Assembly (NCBI GenBank): GCA_014204435.1
Contig: JACHLF010000002.1
Span: 62,001 to 126,000 of the forward strand
Direction: 5' to 3'
Length of the DNA: 64,000 bases
From: Mycobacteroides chelonae
Lineage (GTDB): Bacteria > Actinomycetota > Actinomycetes > Mycobacteriales > Mycobacteriaceae
The notes under the pieces are model-generated. The model saw only the letters and a list, made by a program, of their open reading frames with translations, was not told the DNA's origin and made no database searches. Shown here one piece after another: positions 1 to 15,545 of the stretch (positions within the stretch are counted from its first letter, which is position 1; every line of letters begins with the position of its first letter). The translations under genes and the position numbers were made by a program.

Positions 1-1136
1 TTCTTGATGATGCCGTTCTTCTCCTCCGCCACACCGGGCAGGGCGCCGGGGGTGTCGACCACGAAAACCAGCGGCAAGTTGTACGAGTCGCAGAACCGGA
101 TGAAGCTCGCTGCCTTGTCGGAGGCCTCGGTATCGACCGCACCCGCCATCTGCAGCGGCTGGTTGGCGACTACTCCCACCGGGTGCCCGTCAACCCGTGC
201 GAACGCGGTGATCATGGCCGGGCCGCGCTGATCGGAGATCTCGAAAATGTCGCCGTCGTCGAAGATCCGCAGCAGGACCTCCATCATGTCGTAGCCCTGG
301 TTGTCGCTATCCGGGATGATGGTGTCCAGATAGAGGTCGTCTTCGGTGATTTCGGGTTCCAGGCCCGGATTCACGATCGGCGGGTAGTCGAAGGTGTTGG
401 AGGGCAAGAAGCTCAGGTAGTCGCGCACGTACTGGAATGCGGCCGCCTCATCCTCGACAACCTTGTGGATGTTGCCGCGCTGCGCCTGGACATCTGCGCC
501 ACCGAGTTCATCGAAGCTGACATCCTCTCCGGTGACGTCCTTGATGACGTCCGGGCCGGTGATGAACATGTAGCCCTGATCGCGCACCGCCACCAGCAGA
601 TCGGTCTGAATCGGTGAGTAGACGGCACCGCCGGCACACTTGCCGAGGATGATCGAAATCTCGGGAACGTTGCCGCGCAGCAGCTCGTGGCGGCGCCCCA
701 GCTCGGCGTACCAAGCCAGCGAGGTGGCGGTGTCCTGGATGCGGGCACCCGCCGAGTCGTTGATACCGATCACCGGGCAGCCGTTTGTGGCGGCCCACTC
801 CATGAGCTTGGCGACCTTGCGGCCGAACATCTCCCCGACCGAGCCCTGGAAAACCGTCTGGTCGTGGGAGAACACCGCGACGGGGCGACCGTCGATGCGA
901 CCGAGCCCCGTCACCACACCATCGGTGTAGGGCGCATTCGGATCACCCGGCGTCCGGGCGAACCCGTCGAGCTCCAGAAAGCTGCCCTTATCGAGCAGCG
1001 CGTCGATACGGGCCCGGGCGCTCGGGATGCCCTTGGCGTCACGTTTGGCGACGGCCTTGGGGTCACCGGGCTCTTGCGTGAGCGTCATCCGCTCACGCAG
1101 GTCGGCGAGCTTCTCGGCGGTTGTGTGTGGTGGCAC
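1..1136 (-). CDS. accD4: AccD4, acyl-CoA carboxylase beta subunit (C-terminal part outside window)
   Basis: Carboxyltransferase subunit that, with AccA3 and AccD5, makes the alkylmalonyl-CoA extender used by Pks13 in mycolic acid condensation. About 378 codons are visible and the frame runs off the window edge. The translation contains the carboxyltransferase signatures [23 protein letters not shown] and [11 protein letters not shown] chose the GTG start 2 bases after the pks13 stop because a strong AGGAAGG lies about 5 bases upstream and no start codon precedes it in frame. The order pks13 then accD4 and the tight spacing imply one transcript. Family assignment rests on sequence and on the conserved accD4-pks13-fadD32 order. 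Confidence 0.95.
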   Translation of the reverse strand, partial: MPPHTTAEKLADLRERMTLTQEPGDPKAVAKRDAKGIPSARARIDALLDKGSFLELDGFARTPGDPNAPYTDGVVTGLGRIDGRPVAVFSHDQTVFQGSVGEMFGRKVAKLMEWAATNGCPVIGINDSAGARIQDTATSLAWYAELGRRHELLRGNVPEISIILGKCAGGAVYSPIQTDLLVAVRDQGYMFITGPDVIKDVTGEDVSFDELGGADVQAQRGNIHKVVEDEAAAFQYVRDYLSFLPSNTFDYPPIVNPGLEPEITEDDLYLDTIIPDSDNQGYDMMEVLLRIFDDGDIFEISDQRGPAMITAFARVDGHPVGVVANQPLQMAGAVDTEASDKAASFIRFCDSYNLPLVFVVDTPGALPGVAEEKNGIIK

Positions 1137-1138
1137 GT

Positions 1139-4100
1139 CTAGCCTTCCTGGTTCTTGGCATTGATGGTCCGCAGCGCCTGACTCATATGAGCACCGACCT
1201 TAGCGATGATCGGTTCATCGATGACCTGGATGTGCTCCCCACCGACGGGAACCACCTCCAGATCGGAGACGAACTCACCCCAGCCGCCATCGGGCTGACG
1301 GGTCGCGTACGCGGGCTCGAAGGTGATCGCGTCGTCGTGGTAACGGTCGGCCATGTACAGCGTCATGTGCCCGTCGAACTGCACCGGGATCGAGGTGTCG
1401 ATGGCCCGCTGGTCCAGGTAGGACGTGCGCTGATGCTCGATGATCCCGCCCGGTATCTGCACACCGCTGGCCTTGACGGCCTCCAACACGAAGGTCACCT
1501 GTCCGGCGTCGTCGAGCTCTTCGAGCTGCTCATACGGGATGGCCGGGATCTCGACGTTGAACGTCTTCCGCGCGAAGGCCGCGTACCGGTCCCAGCGCTT
1601 GCGGGTCTCTTCCTTGGTCTGCAGGATCGGCGTCCCGGGGCGCACCCCGTCGATGTTGCCGACCCACGCGACCTCGGCACCGGCCTCCTTCAGGCCCACC
1701 GCACAGGCGTACGCCAGTACCGCACCGAGTGACCACCCGGCGAGGATGAACGGACCTTTGTGCAGCTCCATTAGCTTGGGCACGTACTTGGCTGCCCGCT
1801 CCTCGATGGTGCCCTCGACACGCTCGAAGCCGAACATCGCAGTGTCCTCCGGCAGACGCTTCAGCAGTGGCTCGTAGACGACCGTCGACCCACCCGCCGG
1901 ATGGAACACGAAAACCGGAACCGCCGTGGATCCCTCCTGACGCGGGGCCAGGGTGCGCACGAAGCCGTCGATCTTGCCCGCTTCGAGTCGGCTGCGAACC
2001 ACCTCGCCGAGTGCCTCGATGGTCGGCGCGAGCTTGACTTCCTCCGCAGGAATCTCGCCATCGGCACGCTGCGACAGACGCTCGGCCAGTTTCTGTGCTG
2101 TCGCGTCGTCGATCTTGGGCAGCGCATTAAAGATGCTGCCCGGCGATTCACCGGTAACGATGGCCCACGTCGCGAACGCGACACGTTCGGCCGCATCACG
2201 CGGCGGCACATCGGCATTGAGCGCCTCGGCGATGGCCTCCTGATTCATCACGGCGGCGGCCTTCGCCAACTCGGATGTTTCCTCCGAGATGGCCGGTGTC
2301 TCCGCGGGCGAGATGACATCTGCGCCGGTGGATTCCGGCGTTTGGCTCGCATCAGTGCCATCTCGCGAACCGGCCTCGGCCGCACCGGCACTCAGCGCCT
2401 GCTCGATATCGGCCTTGGACAGCATGCCGCCGGTAGGCGCAGCGTCCTTGAACTCGTCGGTCTGCTGGTAGTCGTGCAGCTCGTGCACCGCATCGGGGTT
2501 CTCCAACGCGTAGACGACCAGACGCTCGACATCCAGCAGGTTGGCATCGCGCACGGCCTGCAGCTGAATGGGCGGTAGGTCGAAGTCGAACTCGACGCGG
2601 TTCTTGATGCGCACGGCCATCAGCGAATCCAGGCCCAGCTCGATGAGCGGCACCTCGCGCGGCACGTCCTCGGGCTCATAGCCCATGGCCATCGACACGA
2701 TGGTGGCCAGACGCTCGATGACCGGCTCTCCGGACTCCTTGCTCCACTTCTTGAAGTCCGCTCCGGCACCCGCCCCGGAGAGCAGGTTGTCGTGAATCTC
2801 TTCGGGCACTTCCTCTTCCGCGATAGCGATCGCGGTGCCCGCCGCGGGCACACCGGTCACCACGGCGCTGCCGTTGGTGGCGACACCAGCGGCAGTGGCG
2901 AACGGCAACGCGCCGCCCTGCCCGGCCCGACTCACCACCGCGTCGTAGACCAGCGTGAACGATTCACCGATGCGGGCGTGCACCTGCACGGTGGCCCCGC
3001 CCGGGTGCCGCGACAACGTGGTCACCAGCGTCGAGCCCTCGCCCGCGATGGCACGCTGCTCGGACGCGGTGAGCTGAGCATCCGGAAGAACCGACACCGC
3101 AGCGGCTTTCACCAGCTCGGGGAAATTGATCTGCGCAGCGCCAGGCTGCCATTCCCACACATGCTTGCCGTCGGGCAGCGAGACATGCGTGCCCGGGATC
3201 CGGGTCACCCCGTCGACGCTGAAATGCGCCGGGAGCCAATGCTCTTTGCGCTTGAACTCGGTCGACGGAATCGGCGCGTAATCCGACGGCTTGGCCGCCT
3301 TGCCGAACAACGTCCGCGGATCCAGGGCGTGGCCGTGCACGTACAGCTGCGCCATGGACTTGATCATCGACTCGACCTCGTCCTCCTTGCGGGCGAGGGT
3401 CGCGATCAGCTGTGCGTCGGGCAGCCCCGACGACATGGTGGTCAACCCAACCTGCATGAGCGCCACCGGGTTCGGGGCCAACTCCAGGAAGGTGGTGTGG
3501 CCGGCGTCGACGGCGTTGCGGGTGCCGTGGGTGAAGTAGACGCTGTGCCGCATCCCCTTCTTCCAGTACTCGACGTCGTGGACGGGTTCCCCGCCCGGCC
3601 GAATGTAGGTTCCCTCGTGCACGGTCGAGAAGATTCCGACAGACGGGCTCGTCGGCGTGATGCCCTGCAACTCCGCCGCGAACTCGCCGAGGAGCGGATC
3701 CATCTGCGAGGTGTGCCCGGCGCCCTTGGTCTGCAGCTTGCGCGCGAACCGGCCCTCGGCCTCGCAGCGCTCGACGATGGCGTCGATCTGTGCGGGCGGG
3801 CCGCCGATCACCGTCTGGGACGGCGCGGCGTAGACGCACACCTCCAGATCCGGGAAGTCCCCGAACACCGTCTTGAGCTCCTCGGCGGAGTATTCGACCA
3901 ACGCCATCAGGCGGATGTACTCGCCAAACAACATGGCCTCGCCCTCACCCATCAGATGAGCACGCGAGCAGATGACACGGGTGGCGTCCTGCAGCGAAAG
4001 CCCACCGGCGAAGTACGCCGACGCCGGCTCACCCAGCGATTGGCCGATCACCGCGGACGGCCGGGCACCGTGTGCCTTGAGTACCTCGCCCAGGGCGATC

Positions 4101-6478
4101 TGGATCGCGAAGATGACGATGTTCGATGTCTCGATGCCGTACTCGTGGGAGTCGTCGAGAATCAGCTCGACGACCGAGCAACCGCGCTCGTCCTGGACGT
4201 ACGCGTCGACCTTGTTGATCCACTCTTCGAAGATCGGATCTCTCAGGTACAGCGTCTTGCCCATCTTGCGGTGCTGGGCGCCGAAACCGGCCATGACCCA
4301 CACCGGGCCGCTGGTGACCGGCCCGTCGGTGGAGTACACGTACGGCTTCTGCTTGCCCTCGGCGACGGCGCGCAGGCCCTTGATGGCCTCGTCGAAGTCA
4401 TGTGCCAGCACCACGGCACGCGAGCGCCCGTGATTGCGGCGCGACAGCGCGCGTCCGATGGACTCCAACGAGTAGGACTGGCCCTCCTCGGTCTCCATCC
4501 AGTCGGCCAGCGCGGCCGCTGCCGCCTTCTTGCGCGAGGACAGGAATCCTGAAACGAACAGCGGGACAACGGGAGTCACCGGTTCTGCCTCAGCCAGGGC
4601 CGCAAGCGCTTCTTCCCTGAGACGCTTGGCCTCGTCGGTGAGCCCGGGCAGCTCGTAGGGCTCGTCGGAGTACCCGCCGACGAACTCGCCGTACTCGTCG
4701 AAACGAGACGCACCGAAATCGGCGCCGTCTTCGGTATCTGCTTCTGCCGCAGCGTGTTTGCCGTCAGCATCGGAATCTTCGGATTCCGGCGCCGTGCTGT
4801 CACTGGGCTCCACCAAGTCGATGGGCAGCACCTCGCGCACCACGATGTGGGCGTTTGCACCACCGAAGCCGAACCCGGAAACACCGGCGATGGCGTGCCC
4901 GCTGTAGCGCGGCCATTCGGAGACCTGATCGACCACCTTGAGGTGGATGGCGTCGAAGTCGATGTACGGGTTGGGGCCGGTGTAGTTGATCGACGGCGGC
5001 ACCTTGTTGTTCTGCAGCGCCAGCACGATCTTCGACAGGCTCGCGGCACCCGCCGCCGACTCCAGGTGGCCGAAGTTCGATTTGGCCGAGCCCAGCAGCG
5101 CGGGCTTCTCGGCGTCGCGGCCGCGACCGACCACCCGACCCAGGCCGTCGGCCTCGATGGGGTCGCCGAGAATGGTTCCGGTGCCGTGCGCCTCGATGAC
5201 GTCGACGTTGCGGGGGTTGATCCCGGCGTCCTTGTACGCCTTACGCAGCACCTCCGCCTGAGCGTCCGGGTTGGGCGCCAGCAGGCCATTGGACCGGCCA
5301 TCGTGGTTGACCGCGGAGCCGGCGATGATCGCCATAATCGGGTCACCGTCGCGGCGCGCGTCCGAAAGACGCTTGAGCACCAGCATGCCGCCGCCCTCGG
5401 AGCGGCTGTATCCATTGGCATCCTGCGAGAAGGACTTGATGCGCCCGTCCGGCGCCAACACACCACCGACCTCGTCGAAACCGACGGTCACCAGCGGGGT
5501 GATCAGGGCGTTGACGCCGCCGGCCACCACCACGTCGGCCTCACCGGAACGCAGGGCCTTGACACCCTGATGCACCGCGACCAGGGAGGAGGAACATGCC
5601 GTGTCGACGGCGACGCTCGGGCCCCGAAAATCAAAGAAGTAGGACACCCTATTGGCGATAATCGAACTCGCGTTACCGGTGATGGCATAGGGGTGCATGA
5701 CGGTGGGGTCGGCCACCGAGAGATATCCGTAGTCGTTGTTGGAGCTACCGATGTATACGCCGACACTGTCGCCCTTCAGGCTCGACGCCGGGATGCGCGC
5801 GTTCTCCAGCGCCTCCCAGGTGAGCTCCAGGGCCATCCGCTGCTGCGGATCGATGTTGTCGGCTTCCATCTTCGACAGCGTGAAGAACTCGGCGTCGAAT
5901 CCCTTGATGTCCTTGAGGTATCCGCCGCGTGTGCTGGCCTGCGCGACGCGCTCGGCGATGCGGGGCTCGCTGGTGAACTCCTCCCAACGACCGTCCGGCA
6001 GATCGGTGATGGCGTCGCGACCCTCCAGCAGCGCCTCCCACAGCTGCCCCGGGGTGTTGACGTCACCAGGCAGGCGCACCGACAAACCGATCACGGCGAT
6101 ATCGAATTCGCCTGCGGCAGCCTTGGGGTCGCGCGACCAATCCTCTTCCCCGAGGTCCGGCACCTCGGGCTCACCCTCGATGATGCGGGTGGCCAAGGAT
6201 TCGATGGTGGGGTGCTGGAAGGCGACGGTTGCCGTCAACGTGACTCCGGTGAGGTCCTCGATATCGGCGGCCATGGCCACGGCATCGCGCGAAGACAGAC
6301 CCATCTCGACCATCGGAGCCGAGTCGTCAATGCGGTCGGGGCTCACCCCAGTAGCCTTAGCGATCCAGTTGCGCAGCCATTCGCGCATCTCGGGCACGGT
6401 CAGCTCGGCGCCACCCGTCGGCGCCGCTGCCTCCGGAGCCTTGGTCTCTGATGTCGAATCCTGTTGCGTGTCAGTCAT
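1139..6478 (-). CDS. pks13: Pks13, mycolic acid condensing polyketide synthase
   Basis: Type I PKS of 1779 residues joining the FadD32-activated meromycolic chain to the carboxylated alpha chain. Domain order is ACP (about 25-100), KS (125-550), AT (725-1030), ACP (1245-1330) and TE (1510-1775). Visible key residues are the N-terminal ACP serine (Ser63 in GLSSRD), KS Cys295 in [10 protein letters not shown] Ser814 in GQSLGEP, C-terminal ACP Ser1285 in GLDSLM, and TE Ser1583 in GWSLGA with His1749 in GGEHIQV. The Ser-His distance in the TE (166) is the one I recall for the M. tuberculosis enzyme. An acidic low-complexity linker (residues about 560-605) separates KS from AT. It lies 51 bases downstream of fadD32. 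Confidence 0.98.
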   Translation of the reverse strand: MTDTQQDSTSETKAPEAAAPTGGAELTVPEMREWLRNWIAKATGVSPDRIDDSAPMVEMGLSSRDAVAMAADIEDLTGVTLTATVAFQHPTIESLATRIIEGEPEVPDLGEEDWSRDPKAAAGEFDIAVIGLSVRLPGDVNTPGQLWEALLEGRDAITDLPDGRWEEFTSEPRIAERVAQASTRGGYLKDIKGFDAEFFTLSKMEADNIDPQQRMALELTWEALENARIPASSLKGDSVGVYIGSSNNDYGYLSVADPTVMHPYAITGNASSIIANRVSYFFDFRGPSVAVDTACSSSLVAVHQGVKALRSGEADVVVAGGVNALITPLVTVGFDEVGGVLAPDGRIKSFSQDANGYSRSEGGGMLVLKRLSDARRDGDPIMAIIAGSAVNHDGRSNGLLAPNPDAQAEVLRKAYKDAGINPRNVDVIEAHGTGTILGDPIEADGLGRVVGRGRDAEKPALLGSAKSNFGHLESAAGAASLSKIVLALQNNKVPPSINYTGPNPYIDFDAIHLKVVDQVSEWPRYSGHAIAGVSGFGFGGANAHIVVREVLPIDLVEPSDSTAPESEDSDADGKHAAAEADTEDGADFGASRFDEYGEFVGGYSDEPYELPGLTDEAKRLREEALAALAEAEPVTPVVPLFVSGFLSSRKKAAAAALADWMETEEGQSYSLESIGRALSRRNHGRSRAVVLAHDFDEAIKGLRAVAEGKQKPYVYSTDGPVTSGPVWVMAGFGAQHRKMGKTLYLRDPIFEEWINKVDAYVQDERGCSVVELILDDSHEYGIETSNIVIFAIQIALGEVLKAHGARPSAVIGQSLGEPASAYFAGGLSLQDATRVICSRAHLMGEGEAMLFGEYIRLMALVEYSAEELKTVFGDFPDLEVCVYAAPSQTVIGGPPAQIDAIVERCEAEGRFARKLQTKGAGHTSQMDPLLGEFAAELQGITPTSPSVGIFSTVHEGTYIRPGGEPVHDVEYWKKGMRHSVYFTHGTRNAVDAGHTTFLELAPNPVALMQVGLTTMSSGLPDAQLIATLARKEDEVESMIKSMAQLYVHGHALDPRTLFGKAAKPSDYAPIPSTEFKRKEHWLPAHFSVDGVTRIPGTHVSLPDGKHVWEWQPGAAQINFPELVKAAAVSVLPDAQLTASEQRAIAGEGSTLVTTLSRHPGGATVQVHARIGESFTLVYDAVVSRAGQGGALPFATAAGVATNGSAVVTGVPAAGTAIAIAEEEVPEEIHDNLLSGAGAGADFKKWSKESGEPVIERLATIVSMAMGYEPEDVPREVPLIELGLDSLMAVRIKNRVEFDFDLPPIQLQAVRDANLLDVERLVVYALENPDAVHELHDYQQTDEFKDAAPTGGMLSKADIEQALSAGAAEAGSRDGTDASQTPESTGADVISPAETPAISEETSELAKAAAVMNQEAIAEALNADVPPRDAAERVAFATWAIVTGESPGSIFNALPKIDDATAQKLAERLSQRADGEIPAEEVKLAPTIEALGEVVRSRLEAGKIDGFVRTLAPRQEGSTAVPVFVFHPAGGSTVVYEPLLKRLPEDTAMFGFERVEGTIEERAAKYVPKLMELHKGPFILAGWSLGAVLAYACAVGLKEAGAEVAWVGNIDGVRPGTPILQTKEETRKRWDRYAAFARKTFNVEIPAIPYEQLEELDDAGQVTFVLEAVKASGVQIPGGIIEHQRTSYLDQRAIDTSIPVQFDGHMTLYMADRYHDDAITFEPAYATRQPDGGWGEFVSDLEVVPVGGEHIQVIDEPIIAKVGAHMSQALRTINAKNQEG

Positions 6479-6529
6479 GTTCGAGGCCTATCTCCGGAGT
6501 ATCGGATGGCGACGGCGATACGTGATCGC

Positions 6530-8434
6530 CTACTGCCGGTCGTCGGGGAATGCGGTCTGCTGGTAGCCGCCGCGCAGGCTGCCGTCCAGATAGCTGGTTT
6601 TGGCGGCTCGCCGGGCGATCTTGCCGCTGGAGGTCCGTGCGATCGAGCCGGCCGGAACCAGCAGCACGTCGCGCACGGTCACGCCGTGGCGCACCGCCAC
6701 GGCGGCGCGCACATCGTCTCCCACCACCTGGTTGTCGGACTTGTGGCCACCGACGCTGCGCTCGCCGACGACGACCAGCTGCTCGGAGGAATCCTCCGGG
6801 TCGTACTTCAAACCGGCGTGCGGGTTGTCAAAGACCTCTTGCGGCAGCTGGTTGGCCGGCACCGAGAAGGCCGCGACGTAACCCGGCCGCAGGGCCTTGT
6901 TGGCCTCCTGCGCGGTGTACTCCACATCCTGCGGATAGTGGTTGCGACCGTCGACGATGATGAGGTCCTTGACGCGGCCGGTGATGTACAGCTCGCCGTC
7001 CACCCAGACCCCCAGGTCACCGGTGTTGAGCCAGTTGGCGTCGTCGGTCACACCTTCGGCGTGCGATTCAGAGATCCGGGACTTCAAAATATTGTGGAAG
7101 GTCTCGCGGGTCTCCTCCGGACGGCCCCAGTAGCCCGAACCAATATTGTTGCCGTGCAACCAGATCTCGCCGATCTGCCCGTCCGGCACCTCGGAGGCTG
7201 TTGCGCCGTCGACGATCACTGCCCATTCGTCGCGGGCCATCTTGCCGCTGGACACCTGGGTCACCGAGTTCTCAGAGCCTGGCTCCACCTGCACGATGCG
7301 CCCGGCGTTGAGCTCGGCGCGGTCCACGTGCAGCACGCGCGCCGTCTCCGTGTTCCAGATGGTCGAGGAGACGAACAGCGTGGCCTCGGCCATGCCGTAG
7401 GACGGATGAATCGCCTTGGGGTCAAAGCCGTAGGGCTCGAACGCATCACAGAACTTCTTAAGCGAAGCGGTGGACACCGGCTCGGACCCGTTGATGATCG
7501 AGTACACGTTCGACAGATCCAGGGGCGGCTCGCCCTCCTTGGGCACACCACGCAGCGCACAGTGCTCGAAGGCGAAGTTCGGCAGCGCCGAGAAAGTTCC
7601 GCTGTGATCGTCGCCCTTGACAGCCATTTCCCGCAGCCAGCGCAGGGGGCGCCGAATAAACGCCGCCGGGCTCATCACCGTCATGTACCGGCCGATCATC
7701 GACGGCACCATGACCGTGATCAGGCCCATGTCGTGGAAGAAAGGTAGCCAGGTAGTGCCGCGATGACTACCGTCGCCCTCCTTTGCCGACAACGCGTCGA
7801 CCAATTGCAACAGATTGGTGGCGAGCGACAGGTGGGTGATCTGTACACCGGCGGGCGCGCGAGTCGAGCCCGAGGTGTACTGCAGGTACGCGATGGTGTC
7901 CTTAGTCGCCACCGGCTCAATCCAGGTGGAGCCCACATCGTTGGGAATCGCGTCGACGGCGATAACCCGAGGACGCTCCTTGGGCGGGCGATTCCGGAAA
8001 AACTTGCGGACACCTTCGGCGCACTCGGTCGTGGTCAGCACCGCGGAGGGCTGGCAGTCGTCAAGAACGGCGTGGAGACGGCCCGCGTGGCCGGCCTCGC
8101 TGGGATCGAACAGCGGTACCGCGATGGCACCGGCGTACAACGCGCCGTAATGCGCTACCAGATAATCCAGACTCTGCGGAGCCAGGATGGCGACACGGTC
8201 GCCGGGCTTGGTCACCTGCTGTAGACGCGCAGCCACGGCACGGTTACGTGCACTGAACTCCGACCAGGTGATGTCGATATAGGCGCCGTCGCGCTCGGTG
8301 GAGAAGTCGAGGAATCGGTAGGCCAAGCTGTCGGCTTCCGATTCTGCCCAGCCCTCGACGTGACGAACGATGCTCCCGTCCTCGGGGAACTTGATATGGC
8401 CCGCCGAGTCGAGGAACGGATTGTCGAACGCCAT
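6530..8434 (-). CDS. fadD32: FadD32, long-chain fatty acyl-AMP ligase
   Basis: FAAL of 634 residues that adenylates meromycolic acid and loads it on the N-terminal ACP of Pks13. The P-loop-like A3 motif [16 protein letters not shown] is near residue 190. [25 protein letters not shown] and the A7/A8 region [18 protein letters not shown] follow in order, and the C-terminal lysine region is [11 protein letters not shown]. Length and near-continuous similarity to mycobacterial FadD32 make this secure. A 337-base gap separates it from the upstream lipase gene, so it may have its own promoter. The following gene is pks13. Confidence 0.98.
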   Translation of the reverse strand: MAFDNPFLDSAGHIKFPEDGSIVRHVEGWAESEADSLAYRFLDFSTERDGAYIDITWSEFSARNRAVAARLQQVTKPGDRVAILAPQSLDYLVAHYGALYAGAIAVPLFDPSEAGHAGRLHAVLDDCQPSAVLTTTECAEGVRKFFRNRPPKERPRVIAVDAIPNDVGSTWIEPVATKDTIAYLQYTSGSTRAPAGVQITHLSLATNLLQLVDALSAKEGDGSHRGTTWLPFFHDMGLITVMVPSMIGRYMTVMSPAAFIRRPLRWLREMAVKGDDHSGTFSALPNFAFEHCALRGVPKEGEPPLDLSNVYSIINGSEPVSTASLKKFCDAFEPYGFDPKAIHPSYGMAEATLFVSSTIWNTETARVLHVDRAELNAGRIVQVEPGSENSVTQVSSGKMARDEWAVIVDGATASEVPDGQIGEIWLHGNNIGSGYWGRPEETRETFHNILKSRISESHAEGVTDDANWLNTGDLGVWVDGELYITGRVKDLIIVDGRNHYPQDVEYTAQEANKALRPGYVAAFSVPANQLPQEVFDNPHAGLKYDPEDSSEQLVVVGERSVGGHKSDNQVVGDDVRAAVAVRHGVTVRDVLLVPAGSIARTSSGKIARRAAKTSYLDGSLRGGYQQTAFPDDRQ

Positions 8435-8771
8435 GTGTGTTTCTCTCCTCTACCGGCGCATTGTGCGCGTTTCGCGGGCCTGACCAGTCGGTGCACGCGG
8501 CTCATTACACCGGGGCGAACGTCAAATCCTCGATGATCGTACCGAGAGGCAATCGCGTACTACGGCAGCTCAGGCGGCCATTCGCGACGAGATTATCGGT
8601 CGGCGGCGGCCAGCCAAAATCACTCGACCCCGCGAACGGCTTACAGTCTTATCTTTCTCTTAATCTTAGGCGAGCGTACCGTGCCCGCCAAATATCTCGG
8701 CGCCCCGTTGTGAAAGTGACATCAACGCTCACAAACGGCTCATCCGAATGCCTGATCTTCACGCAGGCGGC
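8435..8771. other. Intergenic region upstream of fadD32
   Basis: No ORF with coding character. It contains the most AT-rich stretch of this part of the window (about 8641-8680, with TAAGAT and TAAGAC on the minus strand). That would suit a -10 element for fadD32-pks13-accD4, but I cannot define a -35 or start site. Confidence 0.4.
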
Positions 8772-9779
8772 TCATCCGTGCTTCGGGTGCGGTGCGTTCT
8801 CGATCAGCCCCTCGGCCCAGTTGGTGGTCCACACCGTCGCCGGCTGGCCGTCGATCTGCCAGAACTCCGGCGTGGCGTACAGCGCGTGTACCGGGGCACC
8901 TGCGCCCCCAGACAGAATGTCCAGCGTCTTGCCCAGGTTGGAGATGTTGAAGGCGTCCGGCGGCGCCGCGCAGATGAGGTCCCCGGTTCCACAGATCTGG
9001 TTGGTGCGATCGTTGAGCTCACCGAAGCCGCCGGGGCGCGGGCCCGACATCTTTAGACCGAAGGAATCCAGCACCCCCAGATCGCCCAGGGTGACTTCGG
9101 CACCCTGTCCGGGCGGGTTGGGCCCTGGCGACAGCCCGACCCCGTCCTGGCGGCGGCCGTCTGCGATCAATGTCACGCCGAGCACCAAGTCCTGATCGAC
9201 GGGTCCCTCGCCGTTTCCGATCTGGTTGGCGATGTCACCGGCGATCACCGCACCCTGCGAGAAACCAACCAGAACATAGCTGGTGAGCGGGCAGCGGTCG
9301 TACATCTCGGAGAGCTGTTTGACCGCCCGGTCGGTGCCTTCCTTGCGGCTGTCGTTGTATGACATCTGATTGTCATTGGCGAACGGGTTGTGGAACTGGG
9401 CCGTGTACGGCACCGTCCAGGTCTCCAGCCGGGCCTTGTCGAACTTCTCGGTGATCGGCCGGGACACATTCAGCAGCAGTGACCGTGGGAACTCTGTCGG
9501 GTTGAGTGGGTCGTCGGTGCGCGACGACTCCCAGGTACCCGGGATGATGAGCGCCTGCACATCGGGGCAGTCGGCGCTCTGGAAAGCCGGCCGGGGCTTT
9601 TGGCCGGGACGCGCCAGCGGGGGTGTCGTCGTCACCTGCCCCGCGGGGGGCGTGACGTCGTCGGGCCTGCGGACGATGACCACGACGATCGCGATCACCA
9701 GGATGACGACGACGGCAACGGCCAGCGCCGCGGCCAAACCGAGAATCCGGTGCCGTTTACTACTCGAGGTCTTGGGCAT
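8772..9779 (-). CDS. Culp6-type cutinase-like phospholipase/thioesterase (Rv3802c homologue)
   Basis: Serine hydrolase of 335 residues, essential in M. tuberculosis, acting at the envelope on mycolate and phospholipid metabolism. One N-terminal membrane segment (residues about 12-36) is followed by a Pro/Thr-rich linker and the cutinase fold. The catalytic set is visible: Ser174 in GFSQG, Asp267 in CGTGD, His298 in PVHALY, offset by one from the M. tuberculosis residues I recall. Cysteines of CPDV, CPLT, QICG and LICA suit the two disulfides of the family. It lies between an Ag85 gene and fadD32 on the same strand, the conserved place. Confidence 0.93.
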   Translation of the reverse strand: MPKTSSSKRHRILGLAAALAVAVVVILVIAIVVVIVRRPDDVTPPAGQVTTTPPLARPGQKPRPAFQSADCPDVQALIIPGTWESSRTDDPLNPTEFPRSLLLNVSRPITEKFDKARLETWTVPYTAQFHNPFANDNQMSYNDSRKEGTDRAVKQLSEMYDRCPLTSYVLVGFSQGAVIAGDIANQIGNGEGPVDQDLVLGVTLIADGRRQDGVGLSPGPNPPGQGAEVTLGDLGVLDSFGLKMSGPRPGGFGELNDRTNQICGTGDLICAAPPDAFNISNLGKTLDILSGGAGAPVHALYATPEFWQIDGQPATVWTTNWAEGLIENAPHPKHG

Positions 9780-9941
9780 GTGTCTCCTGGCCGTTCGTGA
9801 CGTGCGGTCTCGCAGCTTGCTCCACGGTACCGGGAGCCCCGAGCGAGGCTACCGAACCGATGCCACCCGCACCTGCGCAAATGATCGTCACAGCACAGAA
9901 TTCGTTACTCGATTGTGGCCGTCGGCGATCCCTGAAACGAC

Positions 9942-9975
9942 AAAAGCGGCGACCACCGAAGTGGCCGCCGCTTTT
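9942..9975 (-). terminator. Intrinsic terminator after the first Ag85 gene
   Basis: The hairpin has AAAAGCGGCG on one arm and CGCCGCTTTT on the other, around a short loop. It lies 17 bases after the minus-strand stop, and its A-run reads as a T-run on that strand. Confidence 0.8.
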
Positions 9976-9992
9976 GCGATTGTCAGTGATGA

Positions 9993-12211
<2,219 letters not shown>

Positions 12212-12310
12212 TTACCTCGTTTTCCCATCTTTTTCAATCGATTTCCCACGCGCAGGCCAAGGGATTTGATGGACGCCCGTCGCACGCTCGCGCGGTAGTC
12301 AACCACATCT

Positions 12311-12354
12311 AAAGGACCTGCAGCACCATCACCATGTGCGCCTGCGGGCCTTTT
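12311..12354 (-). terminator. Candidate hairpin terminator after the third Ag85 gene
   Basis: Imperfect arms AAAGGACCTGCAG and CTGCGGGCCTTT lie 17 bases past the minus-strand stop. It has one bulge and one G-T pair and a short T-run, so it is weaker than the two hairpins after the neighbouring paralogues. Confidence 0.5.
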
Positions 12355-12370
12355 CAAGGTGCCCGGGACC

Positions 12371-13459
<1,089 letters not shown>

Positions 13460-13523
13460 TTACCCAATTGGGATCTCACATCGGATACAGAACGGCCGCT
13501 TCGAGGGTCTGGACGAGAACGGT

Positions 13524-15545
13524 CTAGGGACCTGTTGCCGGAAGTCCAGTGTACTGGGGGGTGTCCAGCTTGGGCATCGGCAGACCGCATCGGGCTAGTT
13601 CAAAGCGCGGCACACGGTCGATTCGGTACGTGGTGAACTCGTAGGAATGCAACAGGTTCGACGCGAAAAGACGAAGTGACAGCGGTTTGCGCACCGCGTT
13701 CAACATCGCATCGGTCTGCGGACATGTGAGCGCCTCGACAGCCTCGGCCACCCAGTCCTGGTCGATGTACCGGGGGATGTATGGATACCGCTTGAGCCAG
13801 GGGCCGTCGGCGATCATCCAGTCCGGGAAGAGGTTCTTGTCGTGACCGATACGCCCATCGGTGATGCGCGCGGTGTGCGCAGCCAGCGGGTTGGCCAGAC
13901 CGATCTGATCTACGATCCGCACATCCAGACCAAGGTTCATCCCGAGCATGCCCAGGTTGGTGAACAGCACCGCGTGCGGGCCGCGGTAACCGTGTGGAAT
14001 CGGTGGCGGTGGCGGGATGGCCGGCACGACATCCCACTGGTCGTAGTTCCCCGAGGGGAGCAGCAGGGCGCCATCCGGGGTGTTGTCGATCGCGACCAGT
14101 ACCGCCCGCATCCTCGGGTAGTTCAAGTAGTCCGCAGCGGTCAGCGGATGGGCCACGCCCGTCGCCTGCGCGTAGAAGCGCCGCTCATCGACGATCCCGC
14201 TGTAGGTGACCTTGGTGCCGTCACCGCCCATTCCCGGTGAATTCGCCACCCACACAGCCCAACCCACGATCCCGGCGAATAGTCCGATAGAGGCCGTGGT
14301 GAGCAGGCGCGCCTTCTTGGGGGTGATGGCAGCACTGTCCGGTGCGGCCAACGGCACCACCGAGATAGGGAGAAGCAGACAGAAGACCGGGGTCAACAAC
14401 ACGCGCGCGTGCATGAAGTCCCCGCCCTGGCGAATCCAGTACACACCCTGGATGAATCCACTCGCGAGCATGAAAACGACCACCGCCGTGGGATTTTGCA
14501 CCAGGCGCGCCAACCAGCCGTAGCCGGGCGCCGCCACCTGACGCACCCACCACTGGCCGCGGCGGGCCTGGTAGGCCCCCACCCCGAGGGCGATGAGCAG
14601 AACAGCGGGTATCCAGATCAGATAGGGCGAATTCATGTTCTGCAGGTAGACAAATCCCTGGCCCCACTTAGAGCCCGAAGCGTCCTTGGCGATCGCGGTG
14701 CTGGGCACGAGCAGGCCGTAGTAGCCCATGCGGAAGATCTGATACAGCATCGGCAATGCGCCACCGGCCACCACAATCCACACGCGACTGGTGAATCCAC
14801 GGGCGGCGATGAGCATCATCACCAGGAAGCCGCCACCGATGAGCGCGAGTTCCGGCCGGATCAGCACGCTCAATCCCGCCAGGAAGGCCAGGCTGATCGT
14901 GAACCGCCTGCTGAGAACGTCCTTCTGGTCTTTCTGGCCGGGATGGACGATCCGCGGGTCCACCGGCTGATGCGGGCCGCCGCGCCGATCGAGGGTGACC
15001 GGCGTGCGCACCGCCTGCGCCCAGATCACCATCATGAGCCACAGCCCGCCCAGATACGCCAGCACCAAACCGTTTTCGAGCCCGGAAGTCGCGAAGTCGC
15101 GCGCCGGCGGAATGGCGATATACACCAGCATTCCGGCGGGAACCATGACTGCCGCGCGCCCGGCGAGCAGCGGCGCGTACAGCCGGGCAGTACCGAGGAT
15201 GGCCAGGGCGACGCCGGCCAGGCTGAGCACCAACGACAAGGTCAGCGCCACGTATTCCAGGCGCAAGCCTCCCCCCGCCCAGCCGCCCAGGTAGGTCAGG
15301 TAGGTCCACACCATGGAGGTGTTGGCCTCAACCCGTTCGCCCTTGTTGAACACGGGCCCATTGCCCGCCAGCAGATTTCGCACGGTGCGCAACACGATGA
15401 GCCCGTCATCGGCAATCCAGCGCCGCTGCCAGGCTCCCCAACCGAACAACACGGTCACGGTCAGGACGCTGACCCACACCGTGAAGCGGGTCAGCCCGTT
15501 CGTGCCCGGACCGGGTTGGGTTTTAGGAGAAGTAGAAGGCCGCAC
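13524..15545 (-). CDS. aftB: AftB, terminal beta-1,2-arabinofuranosyltransferase
   Basis: Integral membrane GT-C enzyme adding the terminal beta-1,2-arabinose of arabinogalactan from decaprenyl-phosphoarabinose. The family hallmark acidic pair is in WIADDGLIVLRTVRNLL just after the first helix; then come about ten helices and a C-terminal soluble domain with NSPGMGGDGTKVTYSG, DERRFYAQATG and IGHDKNLFPDW. The start is uncertain. I use a GTG giving 673 residues and a 23-base overlap with ubiA. Another GTG at 15479 would start just before the first helix like the M. tuberculosis protein; the longest frame would overlap ubiA by over 100 bases. Confidence 0.92.
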   Translation of the reverse strand: MRPSTSPKTQPGPGTNGLTRFTVWVSVLTVTVLFGWGAWQRRWIADDGLIVLRTVRNLLAGNGPVFNKGERVEANTSMVWTYLTYLGGWAGGGLRLEYVALTLSLVLSLAGVALAILGTARLYAPLLAGRAAVMVPAGMLVYIAIPPARDFATSGLENGLVLAYLGGLWLMMVIWAQAVRTPVTLDRRGGPHQPVDPRIVHPGQKDQKDVLSRRFTISLAFLAGLSVLIRPELALIGGGFLVMMLIAARGFTSRVWIVVAGGALPMLYQIFRMGYYGLLVPSTAIAKDASGSKWGQGFVYLQNMNSPYLIWIPAVLLIALGVGAYQARRGQWWVRQVAAPGYGWLARLVQNPTAVVVFMLASGFIQGVYWIRQGGDFMHARVLLTPVFCLLLPISVVPLAAPDSAAITPKKARLLTTASIGLFAGIVGWAVWVANSPGMGGDGTKVTYSGIVDERRFYAQATGVAHPLTAADYLNYPRMRAVLVAIDNTPDGALLLPSGNYDQWDVVPAIPPPPPIPHGYRGPHAVLFTNLGMLGMNLGLDVRIVDQIGLANPLAAHTARITDGRIGHDKNLFPDWMIADGPWLKRYPYIPRYIDQDWVAEAVEALTCPQTDAMLNAVRKPLSLRLFASNLLHSYEFTTYRIDRVPRFELARCGLPMPKLDTPQYTGLPATGP

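Noticed and set aside
2792..6451. Very long plus-strand reading frames (565-586 codons) opposite pks13
   Set aside because: They mirror the third-position GC of pks13, are Arg/His/Gly-rich, lack ribosome sites and resemble no protein family; pks13 itself is fully supported.
6464..7747. 427-codon plus-strand frame opposite fadD32
   Set aside because: Antisense shadow of a certain gene, with no start signal or motif.
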